This document shows, piece after piece, positions 1 to 9,386 of a stretch of DNA of 64,000 nt. Source of the stretch: Geothrix fuzhouensis. Its GTDB lineage: Bacteria > Acidobacteriota > Holophagae > Holophagales > Holophagaceae. Position 1 is the stretch's first letter; each line of letters opens with the position of its first letter. The position numbers and the translations under genes were made by a program. Location: positions 620,001-684,000 of the forward strand of contig NZ_JANHMQ010000001.1 of the NCBI RefSeq assembly GCF_024609325.1. The letters are read 5' to 3'. A model generated the notes under the pieces. The model was given only the letters and a program-made list of their open reading frames with translations. It ran no database searches and had not been told where the DNA came from.

Positions 1-695
1 AGTTTGTCGGTCATCACTTCGAAGGACTGGCTCAAATCCTGAATTTCGTCTCGGGTGTAGACCTTCACCGAGACCGTTTCCAAATGACCCTGGGCCACCT
101 TCTGCGCGGCCTCAGTGAGCTGAATCACGGGCCGGAGGTAGCGATTGGAGAGGAAGACCGCCACACCGATACCCAGCACCAGGGTCACCAGACCCACGGC
201 CAAGCTGGCGCGGATGTTCTCGCGCACGGCCCGCTGCGTTCCTTCCGTGGTGAAGCCGAGGACCAGGGTGCCGACCTGATCGGCTCGGGGCTCCTCGTAG
301 AAGACCGGCGCCACGGCCACCAGCATGTTGCTTTCCCGGCGGGTATACGTGCGCGAGATGCCATCTTGCAGGACCTGGCCTGTGGCCCATTCCGGGGTGG
401 TCGGGGTGCTGTCCAGCGCTTCCCCGTTGGCGCCATAAACCGCGCTGAACCTGAAGGAGGGGATGTTCTGGACGCCCTGGAGCACCTTGGCGATGTCCCG
501 GGTGTTCCCCGCGCTCACGGCCGGGCTCAGCGCATAGCTCGCCGTCTCAGCCACCTGCCGGGCGCTCAGTTCAGCCTGGGTGCGGATCTGCTGTTCCACC
601 CAGCGTGGGTAGTACAGCAGGTTGAAGGCGATGAACGAGAGGACCAGGATGCTGATGACAGCGCTCAGCTTGGTCTTGATGGACAGACGATACAT
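1..695 (-). CDS. HAMP-domain transmembrane receptor, partial (C-terminus beyond window)
   Basis: The frame opens at an ATG at 693-695 and runs off the left edge without a stop, giving about 231 residues. The protein starts MYRLSIKTK, followed by a hydrophobic segment (about residues 10-29), an extracytoplasmic region of about 130 residues, a second membrane segment (VGLVTLVLGIGVAVFL) and a HAMP domain beginning RPVIQLTEAAQKVAQG. This is the standard layout of a sensory receptor. The output domain is outside the window, so it may be a methyl-accepting protein, a histidine kinase or a cyclase. It lies 45 bp downstream of a full MCP gene on the same strand, in a chemotaxis operon, which favours an MCP or related signalling role. 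The open frame on the plus strand over the same bases is a shadow. Confidence 0.8.
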   Translation of the reverse strand, partial: MYRLSIKTKLSAVISILVLSFIAFNLLYYPRWVEQQIRTQAELSARQVAETASYALSPAVSAGNTRDIAKVLQGVQNIPSFRFSAVYGANGEALDSTPTTPEWATGQVLQDGISRTYTRRESNMLVAVAPVFYEEPRADQVGTLVLGFTTEGTQRAVRENIRASLAVGLVTLVLGIGVAVFLSNRYLRPVIQLTEAAQKVAQGHLETVSVKVYTRDEIQDLSQSFEVMTDK

Positions 696-740
696 GCAGG
701 GAGGCCCGGGATGCGGCTTCCAGCCTAGCAGGTAGCTGGG

Positions 741-3290
741 TTACAGCTTGAAGAGGTTCACTTCCCGGTTGAGCATGTGGACCTGGACACCCAATTGCTC
801 CACGGCGCCGCTGGAGGCGCCGATGGCACGCTCGCTCTCCACCGCCTTGCCGAGCACCCGGTTCATGGTCTCTTTCAGGGACAACACGTGGTTCTCCTGC
901 CGGGCCAGGATCTCGTGGAGGCTGCTGGCCAGAGCCCGAACCTGCTCAGTGGCCCTCGCGATCTCGTCGCTTCCCGCACTCTGTTCCCGAGTGGAATCCC
1001 GGACCACACTGGTGGCCTGCTGGACGTTCATGGCCAGCGACAGAATGTAGTTGCTGGTCTGTTGCTGCTCCTCGATGACCGAGCGGATCGTCTCCACCTG
1101 ATGGTGGATGTTGCGGTTGGCTTCGTGGATGAGGCTGGCCTGGCCGCCCTGCTGCAGGGTCTCGCTGAGGATGCTCTCGACCACCCGATCCATCCCGCCC
1201 ACGGATTCGAGGATGGCCTGGAGGGCTTCCTCGCTCTGGCCCACGGATTCGGCCCCATCCCGTACGGCGTCGATCCCCAGCTCCACCTGCTGATAGGCCT
1301 TCCTGATCTCGGCCTGGAGCCTTCCGATGATCTGCTGGATCTCCTGGGTGGATCGTCCGGTCTGCTCGGCAAGCTGCTTGATCTCATCCGCCACCACTGA
1401 GAAGCCCTTGGCCTGGCCGTCCCCATCCGTACCGCTCTGGGAGGCGATGATGGCCGCGTTCAGGGCGAGCAGGTTGGTCTGCTGGGCATGATCCCCGATG
1501 TAGTCCAGGATCTTGGCGATGTCCGACCCCTGCTGGAGCAAGGTGCGGGTCGTGGCGTGGAAGTCCTGGACGACCCGGTCGATCACCTGGATCTTGTCCC
1601 GGTTCCGGGCCACCACCTCCATGCCCCGGCCGACGGTGTGGATCACGTTCTTGGCGTAGCGCTGGGCGATCTTCACGTTGTCGTCGATGGCGGAGGTGCT
1701 CTGCTCCAGGTTCTCCGCAAACTCCCGCGTGTGCTCCGCGTGACCGGCGAGGTGGTCCACGTTCTTGGCGACATTCTTGATGGAAAGGTCAAAGTCCCGG
1801 ATGGCGGATGTGATCCCCTCCACCACCATCAGCAGTTCGTCCATGCTCTGGTTGATCTGCTGCACGCTGCCGGCCATCTGCACGATGGTGGCGTTGGTGC
1901 TCTCGGAGGCCAGGCTCAGTTCCATGGAGCTCGCGCTGATGCTGATGGAGGTGTCTGTCAGCTCGTTGATCTCCTGATGGAAAGACTCGATCAGCTCACG
2001 CTGGCCATGGCTGGATTCCCGGACCCCATCGGCGGATTCACGAATCGCGCTGGAGGCCCTGGCCAAGTCGCGGCTGGCCGCCCGGATCTGGACCACCATG
2101 CCCCGCAGGCTCCCCACCATGCGGCCGAAGCCCTGGGCCAGGGAGGCCACCTCATCATCGCTGTAGACAACCTCCAGCGTATCGATACGTCCTTCCCCGA
2201 CCCGGCTGGCGTTGCGGCTGAGCAGCAGGAGAGGCTGCTGCACGTCGCGCAGGATGAGCTGGATGAAATAGATCAGGAAGACCCCGGCCAGGACCAGGAT
2301 GGCCAGGTTGGGGCGCAGTGCCTTCCAGATGGCGTCTGCATATTCCGCCTCGGGGATCACAGCTCTCAACTGCGATCCATCTGGAAGCGCCTGCGCCACC
2401 ACGATGTCTCCACCTCCCCGCGCCTGGAGGCGGGACCCGAGCAGGTTCCCGCCTTTGCTCATCGGGAGTTGAAGCGAGATGCCGCCTCCTGCCCCCAGCT
2501 TCAGCGTCCCGATGAAGGCATCCAGATCCTCGGGTGTGGTGTTCATCTCTTGGACGAAGGCCACCGAATCCGCGAGGTTGGCGAGCTCATTCGTGGCGTA
2601 ACTCGTGACTTTGGTGCGGATCGAAGATTGAAGGGTGAGTCCCGACACCAGGATCGAGAGCATGAGCACCCCGCCAGTCATGGCCAGGATGCCAAAACCG
2701 AACTTGGCACGCAGACTGGTGGAAAAACGGGTTTGCGACTCGGTGAATCCGGGCTGGCCCGCCAGAAGCCGGAAGACCTTCATCAGATTCTGCTTGGCCA
2801 GGAAATACTGGCTGATGGCCGCCAGGGCGGCCAACACCATGAACATGGCCACCGTTACCGAGCTCACCAGGATGCTCTGGCCCAAGTAGAGCTTCTCCCA
2901 GGGGTAGGCTCCAGCACTCAGGCAGACCCCCAGGTAGAAGAACAGCAGGGACGAGGTTTGCGGGAAGCGGGTCAAAGACCGGTAGAGATCCGGTCCAAGA
3001 TGCCCTCCAGCCAAGGTCCGACCCAAGGGCTGAATCTGGAGCATGGAAATCCCGGTCCCCAGCCCAAGCAGGCCCAGGGTGGCGGCCATCCCCCCGAGGG
3101 AGAGATGGAAATCGGTTGGGGCCGCGATCCAAAACAGTACGAAGCCCACGATGAAGGCCGAAAGCCAGACAAGCCCAGTGCTCCTTCGCAGGCGCGTGAG
3201 GACCAGTGCCAGGACGGCCGAGTCTAACTGGGCGGGCGCCTCAACCTTGAGTTCGGGTCGGGGTCCAGAGATGAAATCGGGCTGCGCCAT
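741..3290 (-). CDS. Methyl-accepting chemotaxis protein, large multi-span type
   Basis: 849 residues. About six hydrophobic segments are visible (roughly residues 40-60, 66-85, 112-128, 139-160, 197-220 and 328-347), then a HAMP-like linker and a long helical cytoplasmic region. The MCP signalling hairpin is clear: QQTNLLALNAAI before the turn and KGFSVVADEIKQLAEQT after it. It should bind CheA and CheW, and a cheA/cheW pair lies upstream in the same direction. The turn is longer than usual: SQSGTDGDGQAKGF where common MCPs have about four residues fewer. The chosen start overlaps the end of rsmD by 50 bp, so a later GTG or TTG start is possible. The ligand is unknown; the four N-terminal membrane segments suggest sensing within or near the membrane rather than a large periplasmic domain. 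Confidence 0.9.
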   Translation of the reverse strand: MAQPDFISGPRPELKVEAPAQLDSAVLALVLTRLRRSTGLVWLSAFIVGFVLFWIAAPTDFHLSLGGMAATLGLLGLGTGISMLQIQPLGRTLAGGHLGPDLYRSLTRFPQTSSLLFFYLGVCLSAGAYPWEKLYLGQSILVSSVTVAMFMVLAALAAISQYFLAKQNLMKVFRLLAGQPGFTESQTRFSTSLRAKFGFGILAMTGGVLMLSILVSGLTLQSSIRTKVTSYATNELANLADSVAFVQEMNTTPEDLDAFIGTLKLGAGGGISLQLPMSKGGNLLGSRLQARGGGDIVVAQALPDGSQLRAVIPEAEYADAIWKALRPNLAILVLAGVFLIYFIQLILRDVQQPLLLLSRNASRVGEGRIDTLEVVYSDDEVASLAQGFGRMVGSLRGMVVQIRAASRDLARASSAIRESADGVRESSHGQRELIESFHQEINELTDTSISISASSMELSLASESTNATIVQMAGSVQQINQSMDELLMVVEGITSAIRDFDLSIKNVAKNVDHLAGHAEHTREFAENLEQSTSAIDDNVKIAQRYAKNVIHTVGRGMEVVARNRDKIQVIDRVVQDFHATTRTLLQQGSDIAKILDYIGDHAQQTNLLALNAAIIASQSGTDGDGQAKGFSVVADEIKQLAEQTGRSTQEIQQIIGRLQAEIRKAYQQVELGIDAVRDGAESVGQSEEALQAILESVGGMDRVVESILSETLQQGGQASLIHEANRNIHHQVETIRSVIEEQQQTSNYILSLAMNVQQATSVVRDSTREQSAGSDEIARATEQVRALASSLHEILARQENHVLSLKETMNRVLGKAVESERAIGASSGAVEQLGVQVHMLNREVNLFKL

Positions 3291-3783
3291 ATTCGCGTGT
3301 TTCGGCCAAAATCCAGCCGTCCTGTAATTCCAGCCCGGTCTGCCGGTCCGTCTCGAAGACCAGGACCCCTCCGGGGGCGGTCCAGGATTTCAACCGAGCG
3401 GCCATCTGAGACCAGAGTGCTTCGGCCTGATCGTAGGGAGGGTCCAGAAACACCACAGCCTGGTCCTGGAAGGAATTTTTGAGAAGACGCCGCAGATCAA
3501 CACGCATCGTATTGATCCCAGTTCGGTTGGCGTTACGGACTAGACAAGACCATCCTGGCTCCGTCGCCTCCACACAGGTGACCGGCGCATAACCTCTGGA
3601 ATGGGCCTCAAGCCCCACAGCCCCGGTGCCAGCACAAAGGTCCAGGAAAGGACCACTAGGCCAGCGCTGGAGGATCGAAAACAGGGCCTCCCGGGCCCGG
3701 TCTGAGGTTGGCCGCACCCGCAGGTCCCCCGCCGGAGGCGCCACGAGCCGACGTCCCTTCAGGGTCCCGGCGATGATTCGCAT
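3241..3783 (-). CDS. rsmD: 16S rRNA (guanine(966)-N(2))-methyltransferase RsmD
   Basis: 180 residues, the usual length for RsmD. This enzyme methylates G966 of 16S rRNA in the assembled 30S subunit, using S-adenosylmethionine. It begins MRIIAGTLKGRRL, a family hallmark. The SAM-binding loop DLCAGTGAVG is at residues 48-57 and the catalytic DPPY motif at 114-117. It follows fabH by 18 bp and its 3' end overlaps the MCP start by 50 bp, so it is probably co-transcribed with the surrounding genes. Confidence 0.95.
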   Translation of the reverse strand: MRIIAGTLKGRRLVAPPAGDLRVRPTSDRAREALFSILQRWPSGPFLDLCAGTGAVGLEAHSRGYAPVTCVEATEPGWSCLVRNANRTGINTMRVDLRRLLKNSFQDQAVVFLDPPYDQAEALWSQMAARLKSWTAPGGVLVFETDRQTGLELQDGWILAETREYGAARFHLWTPTRTQG

Positions 3784-3801
3784 AGCCTGGGATGGCTCGG
3801 C

Positions 3802-4833
3802 TCAGTAGGCCCAGCGCAGAAGCGTCGAGCCCCAGGTGAAGCCGGCACCGAAAGCGGACAGCACCACCAGGTCGCCCTTGGCCATCCGCTTCTCCTCAAA
3901 GGCCTGGTGGAGCGCCGTGGGGATGGTGGCCGTCGTGGTGTTGGCGTAACGGTCGATGTTCACCATCATGCGGGCAGGATCAAGCTCCAGGCGTTTAGCG
4001 GCGGCATCCATGATGCGGATATTGGCTTGGTGGGGCACGAACAGCTTCAGGTCGCTGCCGCGGAACCCGTTGCGGTCCATGAGCAGCTTGCTGTTGTCAG
4101 CCATCTCCCGCACCGCGTTCTTGAACACCTCGCTGCCGGCCTGATGGATGTAATGCTCTTTGGCGGCCACGGTTTCCGCCGTAGCGGGTTTCAGGGAGCC
4201 GCCGGCAGGCATGAACAGGAAACAGCCACCGGAGCCATCGATCTTGTGCTCAAAGTCGAGAATGCCGAGTCCATCTTCCACACGCTCCACGATCACAGCG
4301 CCGGCACCATCACCGAATAGCACCGAGGTGGCCCGGTCTTCGAGGTTGATGATGGTGGACATGATGTCCACGCCGACCAGACCCACCCGGCGGACCGCAC
4401 CAGCGGCCACCATGCTGGCGGCGGTGGTCAACGCGTAGAGGAAGCCCGAACAGGCTGCGTTCAGATCGAAACCGAAAGCGTTGTGGGCCCCCACCATGTC
4501 CTGGATGCGACAGGCGGTCGCCGGGAACAGGGTGTCAGGGGTCACGGTGGTGACCAGGATCAGGTCCAGTTCCGAGGCCTTGATACCGCGGTTATCCAGG
4601 GCCATCTGGAGGGCTGGGGCGCCGAGCTGGGAGGCACCTGTGCCGGGCTCGACCCAGCGCCGCTGGCGGATGCCGGTGCGCGTCCGGATCCACTCATCGT
4701 TGGTTTCCATGATCTTGGATAGGTCGTCGTTGGTGACCACCTTTGGGGGAAAACATTGCCCAGTGGCAGTGATTCCGACGGGGGCAGCAAGACGACGATT
4801 CAAGAGAGCCTCCGGGCGCGAAACCACCATCAT
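3802..4833 (-). CDS. fabH: 3-oxoacyl-[ACP] synthase III (FabH)
   Basis: 343 residues. FabH condenses acetyl-CoA (or a branched acyl-CoA) with malonyl-ACP to start fatty acid synthesis. The thiolase-fold catalytic triad is intact: Cys128 in NAACSGF, His268 in VPHQAN and Asn298 in YANTTTATIP. The N-terminal 18 or so residues before VGITATG are longer than in many FabH proteins, so the true start may be a little further in. Its position between cheW and rsmD is not functionally obvious and looks like simple operon neighbourhood. Confidence 0.93.
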   Translation of the reverse strand: MMVVSRPEALLNRRLAAPVGITATGQCFPPKVVTNDDLSKIMETNDEWIRTRTGIRQRRWVEPGTGASQLGAPALQMALDNRGIKASELDLILVTTVTPDTLFPATACRIQDMVGAHNAFGFDLNAACSGFLYALTTAASMVAAGAVRRVGLVGVDIMSTIINLEDRATSVLFGDGAGAVIVERVEDGLGILDFEHKIDGSGGCFLFMPAGGSLKPATAETVAAKEHYIHQAGSEVFKNAVREMADNSKLLMDRNGFRGSDLKLFVPHQANIRIMDAAAKRLELDPARMMVNIDRYANTTTATIPTALHQAFEEKRMAKGDLVVLSAFGAGFTWGSTLLRWAY

Positions 4834-4853
4834 CGCATGGACGACGCGATGCG

Positions 4854-5285
4854 TCAGGGGGCCTTGCGGAGGCGGTGTAGCAGCGCCAAGAGCCGATCTG
4901 GATCAAGCAAGGCCAAGTCCTGGCCCCCGACCCGGCAGAGCCCCGCCAGAATGGGGGCCCACGGATCTCCTTCCGCGGGATCAAGCAAATCCTCCTCGGG
5001 TGATTCCAAGGTTCCCGTTAGTCCATCCAAGGGAAGGCCCAGACGAGGCCGGAGGACGGCCATGGCCATGGGGGGCCCCTGCCGAGTCGGGCCACCCTCG
5101 ATCGCGGTCCAATCCAGCACGGGGAGGAACTCTCCCTCATGCAGTACCACGCCCTGGATGCCTGGGGGTCCGCTGGGAAGCGGCGTCACGGGAGTGAAGG
5201 CCACCACTTCGCGCAGATCGGCCACGCGCAGCAGGATCTCCCGCCCGGCGGCCCTGGTGTGGAGGAGAAGGGTGGTCTCAGACAC
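4854..5285 (-). CDS. cheW: CheW-like coupling protein
   Basis: 143 residues spanning one CheW (SH3-like) domain, with the conserved core GIQGVVLHEGEFLPVLD. CheW bridges MCPs to CheA in the chemoreceptor array. It overlaps the end of cheA by 8 bp, so translation is likely coupled. It is somewhat divergent and the spacing of conserved glycines varies from enteric CheW. An accessory CheW or a CheV-type coupling part is the main alternative. Confidence 0.8.
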   Translation of the reverse strand: MSETTLLLHTRAAGREILLRVADLREVVAFTPVTPLPSGPPGIQGVVLHEGEFLPVLDWTAIEGGPTRQGPPMAMAVLRPRLGLPLDGLTGTLESPEEDLLDPAEGDPWAPILAGLCRVGGQDLALLDPDRLLALLHRLRKAP

Positions 5286-7323
5286 CTGCCACCCGCCGCA
5301 TGAGGGATTCCATGGCCAGGCCCATCAAGGCCTCCGGATCCAACACCCAAAGGATGCCCTCCTCCTGCAGGCTGCCACCCATGATTCCAGGTGCCTGAGC
5401 CAGTTCCGGCAGGCTCCGCAGCAGGAGTTCGGACCGGCCTAGGACCTCGTCCACCCCCAACGCGATCTCCAGCCCGGTATCAGCGGTGGCACCCTGCTGA
5501 CGAAGCACCACGAGGAGCCGCTGGCCCCCGACCGGCTCGGACAGCCCGAGGCAGGCCTGGAGCGATTCCATGGGCAGATTCTCCCCCAATACCTCGACGC
5601 GGCTCCCACCCAGGAGGGCAAAGGGGCTTGCCTGGACGCGGAGCACGTGACTCAACGGAATCCCGAAGGCCTGCTGGCCACAGCGGACTTTCAGACAGCC
5701 CACCACGGCCCGGGACAGCGGAAGGCTCAAACGCACCAGGCTGCCCCGGCGTGGTTCGCTGGAGATGTGGATCTCGCCACCGAGCCCTTCCACCTCGGCC
5801 CGGACCACGTCCATGCCCACACCCCGACCGGAGATCTGGGAGGCACGCTCCTGGGTGGAGAAGCCCGGTTCCAGCGTCAGGCGATGCAGATCATCGGAAG
5901 AATGGAGCTGCCCTTCCCGGAGAAGTCCCATGCTGATCCCGCGGGCTTCGATCCGGGCAAGATCGAAACCGCGCCCGTCGTCCCGGATATCAAACCGGAT
6001 ATTCCGGCCTCGCTGGGAAGCTGAGATCTTCAGCGAACCCGCTTCAGTCTTGCCCATGGCCACTCGCTCGGAGGGGCCTTCGAGGCCGTGGTCGAGGGCA
6101 TTCCGGACCAGGTGCAGGAAGGGCTCGGCGAGCCGCCCCAACAGGCTGCGCTCCAGTTCAAGATTCCCGCCCTGGAAGGAGAGACGCACCGGCTTCCCCA
6201 TGTCACGACTGAGCGCCTTCACCATGGGCTGGATGCGCTGGAACAGGCTTTCGACCTTCACCATCCGCATCTGGAGCAGGGACTTCTGGACCTCCAGGAG
6301 GCCGGCCTCGATCTCACCCATCATGGCCATGGGGCGTTCCACATCTGGGGCCTGGAGCTGGCGCAGGACCAGACTTGCAGAATCCCTGACCTGGGCCACG
6401 GCCATGAGGCGAGCTTCCAAAGCCTCCACCCGCTGGGCCGGCAGCCTCAGCACTTCGACATCCAGGGGCACCCCTCCCGGCGAGGTGGGCGCACCGGTGG
6501 CGTCAGGCTGGGCAGGCATGGCCGGCGTACCAGGATCGGCCTTCAAGCCGGCCGGCACGCGCGCTGGGTCGGCGAGTTCCATGACCTCCAGGTCCTCCCC
6601 CGGAAGCACGCCCAGCCTCGGGAGATCCAGGGCCGGCGCGGCGACCAGCAGGAGAAAGAACAGACCATCCCGGTCGTCGTGCATCTCAAGAGGCAAGGTG
6701 GAGATGAGCTCTCCCTGGACGCCTGCCGCCTCGCTGATGCTCCTGAGGCGCTCATCGAAGGTGGCCAGGTCCAGGCGGATGCTGACGCCATGGATGGGGA
6801 TCCCCGCCAGCAGCACGGCGGTCACCCGGGTCCGTTCGTAATCGGACAGAGCCTTCAGGGCGTCCGGCGGCAGATCCAGCAGTGACGTGAGGTCCAGGAC
6901 CGCGCCATCCGGGGGCCGAGCCAACGCCTCCAGTTCACCGAGCTGGCGCCGGAGGGCCTGCAGGTAGTCGTCCGGTTCCGGCCGCCCCCGCCGAAGGTCA
7001 TCCAGGCCTGACTCCAGGGCCTGGATTCCAGATTCAAGCGTCTCAATCAGCGAGTCCGTGGAGCGCAGACGGCCCTGCCGCATCAGGTCGAAGATATCCT
7101 CCATGCGGTGGGCGGCTTGACTGAACCGGGGGAAGCCGAGCATCCCCGCCATGCCCTTGAGGGTGTGGGTCGCCCGGAAGAGAGCATTCACCGAGGCTTG
7201 AACCACATGTGCGGGCTGCGGCGACTTCAAGGTCGTCAGCCTCTGCCGGGCCTGCACGAACAGGTCCTCGCATTCGGCCCAGACATCGTCGAAGGATGGG
7301 TCCAAGAGACCTCCCGATGACAC
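5278..7323 (-). CDS. cheA: CheA-type chemotaxis histidine kinase
   Basis: 681 residues. In order: an N-terminal HPt domain with the phospho-accepting histidine in ATHTLKGMAG (about residue 53), a linker domain in place of a classical P2, a dimerisation helix pair (about 300-350), an HATPase domain with HLVRNALDHGLE (N box), DDGRGFD (G1) and GRGVGMDVV (G2), and a C-terminal CheW-like domain. CheA autophosphorylates in response to MCPs and passes phosphate to CheY or CheB, neither of which is in the window. It is the first visible gene of the leftward operon running through cheW, fabH, rsmD and the receptors. Confidence 0.92.
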   Translation of the reverse strand: MSSGGLLDPSFDDVWAECEDLFVQARQRLTTLKSPQPAHVVQASVNALFRATHTLKGMAGMLGFPRFSQAAHRMEDIFDLMRQGRLRSTDSLIETLESGIQALESGLDDLRRGRPEPDDYLQALRRQLGELEALARPPDGAVLDLTSLLDLPPDALKALSDYERTRVTAVLLAGIPIHGVSIRLDLATFDERLRSISEAAGVQGELISTLPLEMHDDRDGLFFLLLVAAPALDLPRLGVLPGEDLEVMELADPARVPAGLKADPGTPAMPAQPDATGAPTSPGGVPLDVEVLRLPAQRVEALEARLMAVAQVRDSASLVLRQLQAPDVERPMAMMGEIEAGLLEVQKSLLQMRMVKVESLFQRIQPMVKALSRDMGKPVRLSFQGGNLELERSLLGRLAEPFLHLVRNALDHGLEGPSERVAMGKTEAGSLKISASQRGRNIRFDIRDDGRGFDLARIEARGISMGLLREGQLHSSDDLHRLTLEPGFSTQERASQISGRGVGMDVVRAEVEGLGGEIHISSEPRRGSLVRLSLPLSRAVVGCLKVRCGQQAFGIPLSHVLRVQASPFALLGGSRVEVLGENLPMESLQACLGLSEPVGGQRLLVVLRQQGATADTGLEIALGVDEVLGRSELLLRSLPELAQAPGIMGGSLQEEGILWVLDPEALMGLAMESLMRRVAGV

Positions 7324-7525
7324 GGCATCGGCAGGAGGGGGAGGAGTCTGGAGTCTGGAGGTACGGATCCCTGAGGTGGCCTTCGGCCACTACCTTAGTT
7401 TTCCTTTGGGTCCGAACATCCACAAAGTGGGTCAGCACCGACCCAACAGATTGGCGCGGCGCCATGCCCCGCATCAGGAAGCTGTACCTCCAGCCCAGCC
7501 TCGAGCCTGCTTTACACTAGGCCCC
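7324..7525. promoter_or_regulatory. Divergent intergenic region between cheA and kdsB
   Basis: About 200 bp separate the divergently read cheA and kdsB, so promoters for both directions are expected here. A short hairpin (GTGGCC-TTC-GGCCAC, 7376-7390) is followed by a T-rich stretch. No confident -35/-10 pair could be assigned. Confidence 0.4.
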
Positions 7526-8311
7526 ATGCGCACCCTCGCCGTCCTCCCCTCCCGTTTTCAGGCTTCCCGCTTCCCGGGCAAGCCCCTGGCCCTCATCGCC
7601 GGGAAGCCGATGATCCAGTGGGTCTTCGATTCGGCGCGGCGGGCGGAGGGGGTCGACCGAGTGGTGGTGGCTACCGACGATGACCGTATCGCCACCGCAG
7701 TACGGGGCTTCGGAGGCGAGGCCGTGATGACGGACCCCGCCCTGCCTTCCGGCACGGACCGTACGGCAGCGGCTCTGGTGGCTCTCGGCGAATCCTTCGA
7801 CTGTGTCCTGAACATCCAGGGTGACGAACCCGCCATGCATCCCGAAACAGTGGCCGCCGTAGTCGCGCTCATGCGCGACCAGCCGGACCTGCCCATGGGC
7901 ACGGCCGCCTGCCCCTTTGCACATCCAGACGAGCTGTTCAATCCCAACGCCGTGAAGGTGGTCGTGGATGACCACAAGCGGGCCCTCTATTTCAGCCGCA
8001 GCCCCATCCCCTACCTGCGCAACAGCGCCATCTTCGAGCCGGACTTCCGGCCGTGGATGAAGCCCGAGCAGCTGGCCCACTTCAAGCGCCACCTGGGGCT
8101 CTACGCCTACCGACCAGAGACGCTCCAAGCCTTCACCCGGCTGGCACCTCATCCGCTCGAGCAAATGGAGATGCTGGAGCAGCTCCGGGCCCTGGCCGCG
8201 GGGATCCCCATCGGCGTGGCGGACACCCCCTACCTGAGCCTGGGCGTGGACGTGCCCGCTGACGTAGCCGCGGCGGAGGTCCTGCTGCGGGAGCGGGGGC
8301 TGGCGCGGTAG
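7526..8311 (+). CDS. kdsB: 3-deoxy-manno-octulosonate cytidylyltransferase (KdsB)
   Basis: 261 residues from the ATG at 7526. The frame extends upstream, but the family start is MRTLAVLPSRFQASRFPGK. KdsB activates KDO to CMP-KDO for lipopolysaccharide inner core synthesis in the cytoplasm. The nucleotidyltransferase signature is visible: the N-terminal PSRFQASRFPGKPL, then VVVATDDDRI, LNIQGDEP, and SRSPIPY near the middle. It implies an LPS-bearing outer membrane, in line with lptD nearby. It is followed by trxB after 69 bp. Confidence 0.95.
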   Translation: MRTLAVLPSRFQASRFPGKPLALIAGKPMIQWVFDSARRAEGVDRVVVATDDDRIATAVRGFGGEAVMTDPALPSGTDRTAAALVALGESFDCVLNIQGDEPAMHPETVAAVVALMRDQPDLPMGTAACPFAHPDELFNPNAVKVVVDDHKRALYFSRSPIPYLRNSAIFEPDFRPWMKPEQLAHFKRHLGLYAYRPETLQAFTRLAPHPLEQMEMLEQLRALAAGIPIGVADTPYLSLGVDVPADVAAAEVLLRERGLAR

Positions 8312-8380
8312 GCGCCTACCAGCTCAAGCGCGGTAGACTCGAAGCGCGGCCCGACGTCCGTTCCTTGCCAGGAGAAATCT

Positions 8381-9349
8381 GTGAGCCACCACAAAGTCGT
8401 CGTCATTGGTACCGGTCCCGCAGGCTACACCGCCGCGCTGTACGCCTCCCGGGCCAACCTTTCCCCCCTCATCTTCGAAGGTGTCCAGCCAGGCGGCCAG
8501 CTCACCATCACCACCGAGGTGGAGAACTTCCCCGGCTTCCGCCAGGGCATCGCCGGCCCGGCTCTCATGGACGAGATGCGCGAACAGGTCCTCCGCTTCG
8601 GCACCACCATCAAGTCCGAAACGGTCCTCACGGCCGATCTCCAGAGTCGCCCCTTCAAGCTCACCACCGACAAGGGCGACTACACGGCAGATGCGGTCAT
8701 CATCGCCACCGGCGCCTCGGCCAAGTGGCTGGGCATTGGCAAGGATGAGCAGCTGTCCCGCTCCGGCGGCGGCGTGAGCGCCTGCGCCACCTGCGATGGC
8801 TTCTTCTTCCGCGGCAAGGAGATCGCCGTGGTAGGCGGTGGCGACACGGCCATCGAGGAAGCGACCTTCCTCACCAAATTCGCCACCAAGGTCCACCTCA
8901 TCCACCGTCGCGACAAGCTCCGTGCCTCCAAGGCCATGCAGGATCGGGCCCTCAAGAACGAGAAAATCCACCCGATCTGGAACAAAACCGTACTCGACGT
9001 GATCACCGCCACTCAGGAGACCCCCATGGGCGAGAAGGTGGAGAAGATCCGCGCCCTGAAGCTGAAGGACACCGTGGACGGCAGCGAATCCGAGCTGCCG
9101 GTGGAGGGTCTCTTCGTGGCCATCGGCCACCAGCCCAACACCAGCCTCTTTGCGGGCCAGCTGCCCATGGACGAGACCGGCTACCTCGACGTGGAAAAGG
9201 GGTCCACCCGCACCTCGGTTCCCGGCGTCTTCGCTTGCGGCGATGTGCAGGACCATGTCTACCGGCAGGCCATCACCGCCGCGGGCAGCGGCTGCATGGC
9301 CGCCATCGATGCCGAGCGCTGGCTGGCGGAACAAGGTCTTGCCGAATGA
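8381..9349 (+). CDS. trxB: Thioredoxin-disulfide reductase (TrxB)
   Basis: 322 residues from a GTG start preceded by AGGAGAAA. TrxB is a flavoprotein that uses NADPH to reduce thioredoxin. The FAD-binding GTGPAG motif is at residues 10-15, the redox-active CATC at 135-138, the NADPH-binding GGGDTAIEEA near 150, and the C-terminal FAD motif GVFACGDVQD near 280. Length and order match the low-molecular-weight bacterial type. Confidence 0.95.
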   Translation: MSHHKVVVIGTGPAGYTAALYASRANLSPLIFEGVQPGGQLTITTEVENFPGFRQGIAGPALMDEMREQVLRFGTTIKSETVLTADLQSRPFKLTTDKGDYTADAVIIATGASAKWLGIGKDEQLSRSGGGVSACATCDGFFFRGKEIAVVGGGDTAIEEATFLTKFATKVHLIHRRDKLRASKAMQDRALKNEKIHPIWNKTVLDVITATQETPMGEKVEKIRALKLKDTVDGSESELPVEGLFVAIGHQPNTSLFAGQLPMDETGYLDVEKGSTRTSVPGVFACGDVQDHVYRQAITAAGSGCMAAIDAERWLAEQGLAE

Positions 9350-9386
9350 CGAGCGCCTGGTGAATGAACAGCACCTCGAGCCTCTG

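Noticed and set aside
1488-3227. 579-residue plus-strand open frame over the MCP gene
   Set aside because: It is antisense to a clear MCP and lacks any protein-like pattern.
7376-7390. Hairpin GTGGCC-TTC-GGCCAC with T-rich tail as a terminator
   Set aside because: No gene ends upstream of it on the plus strand; it lies in a divergent promoter region, so a terminator role has no target.
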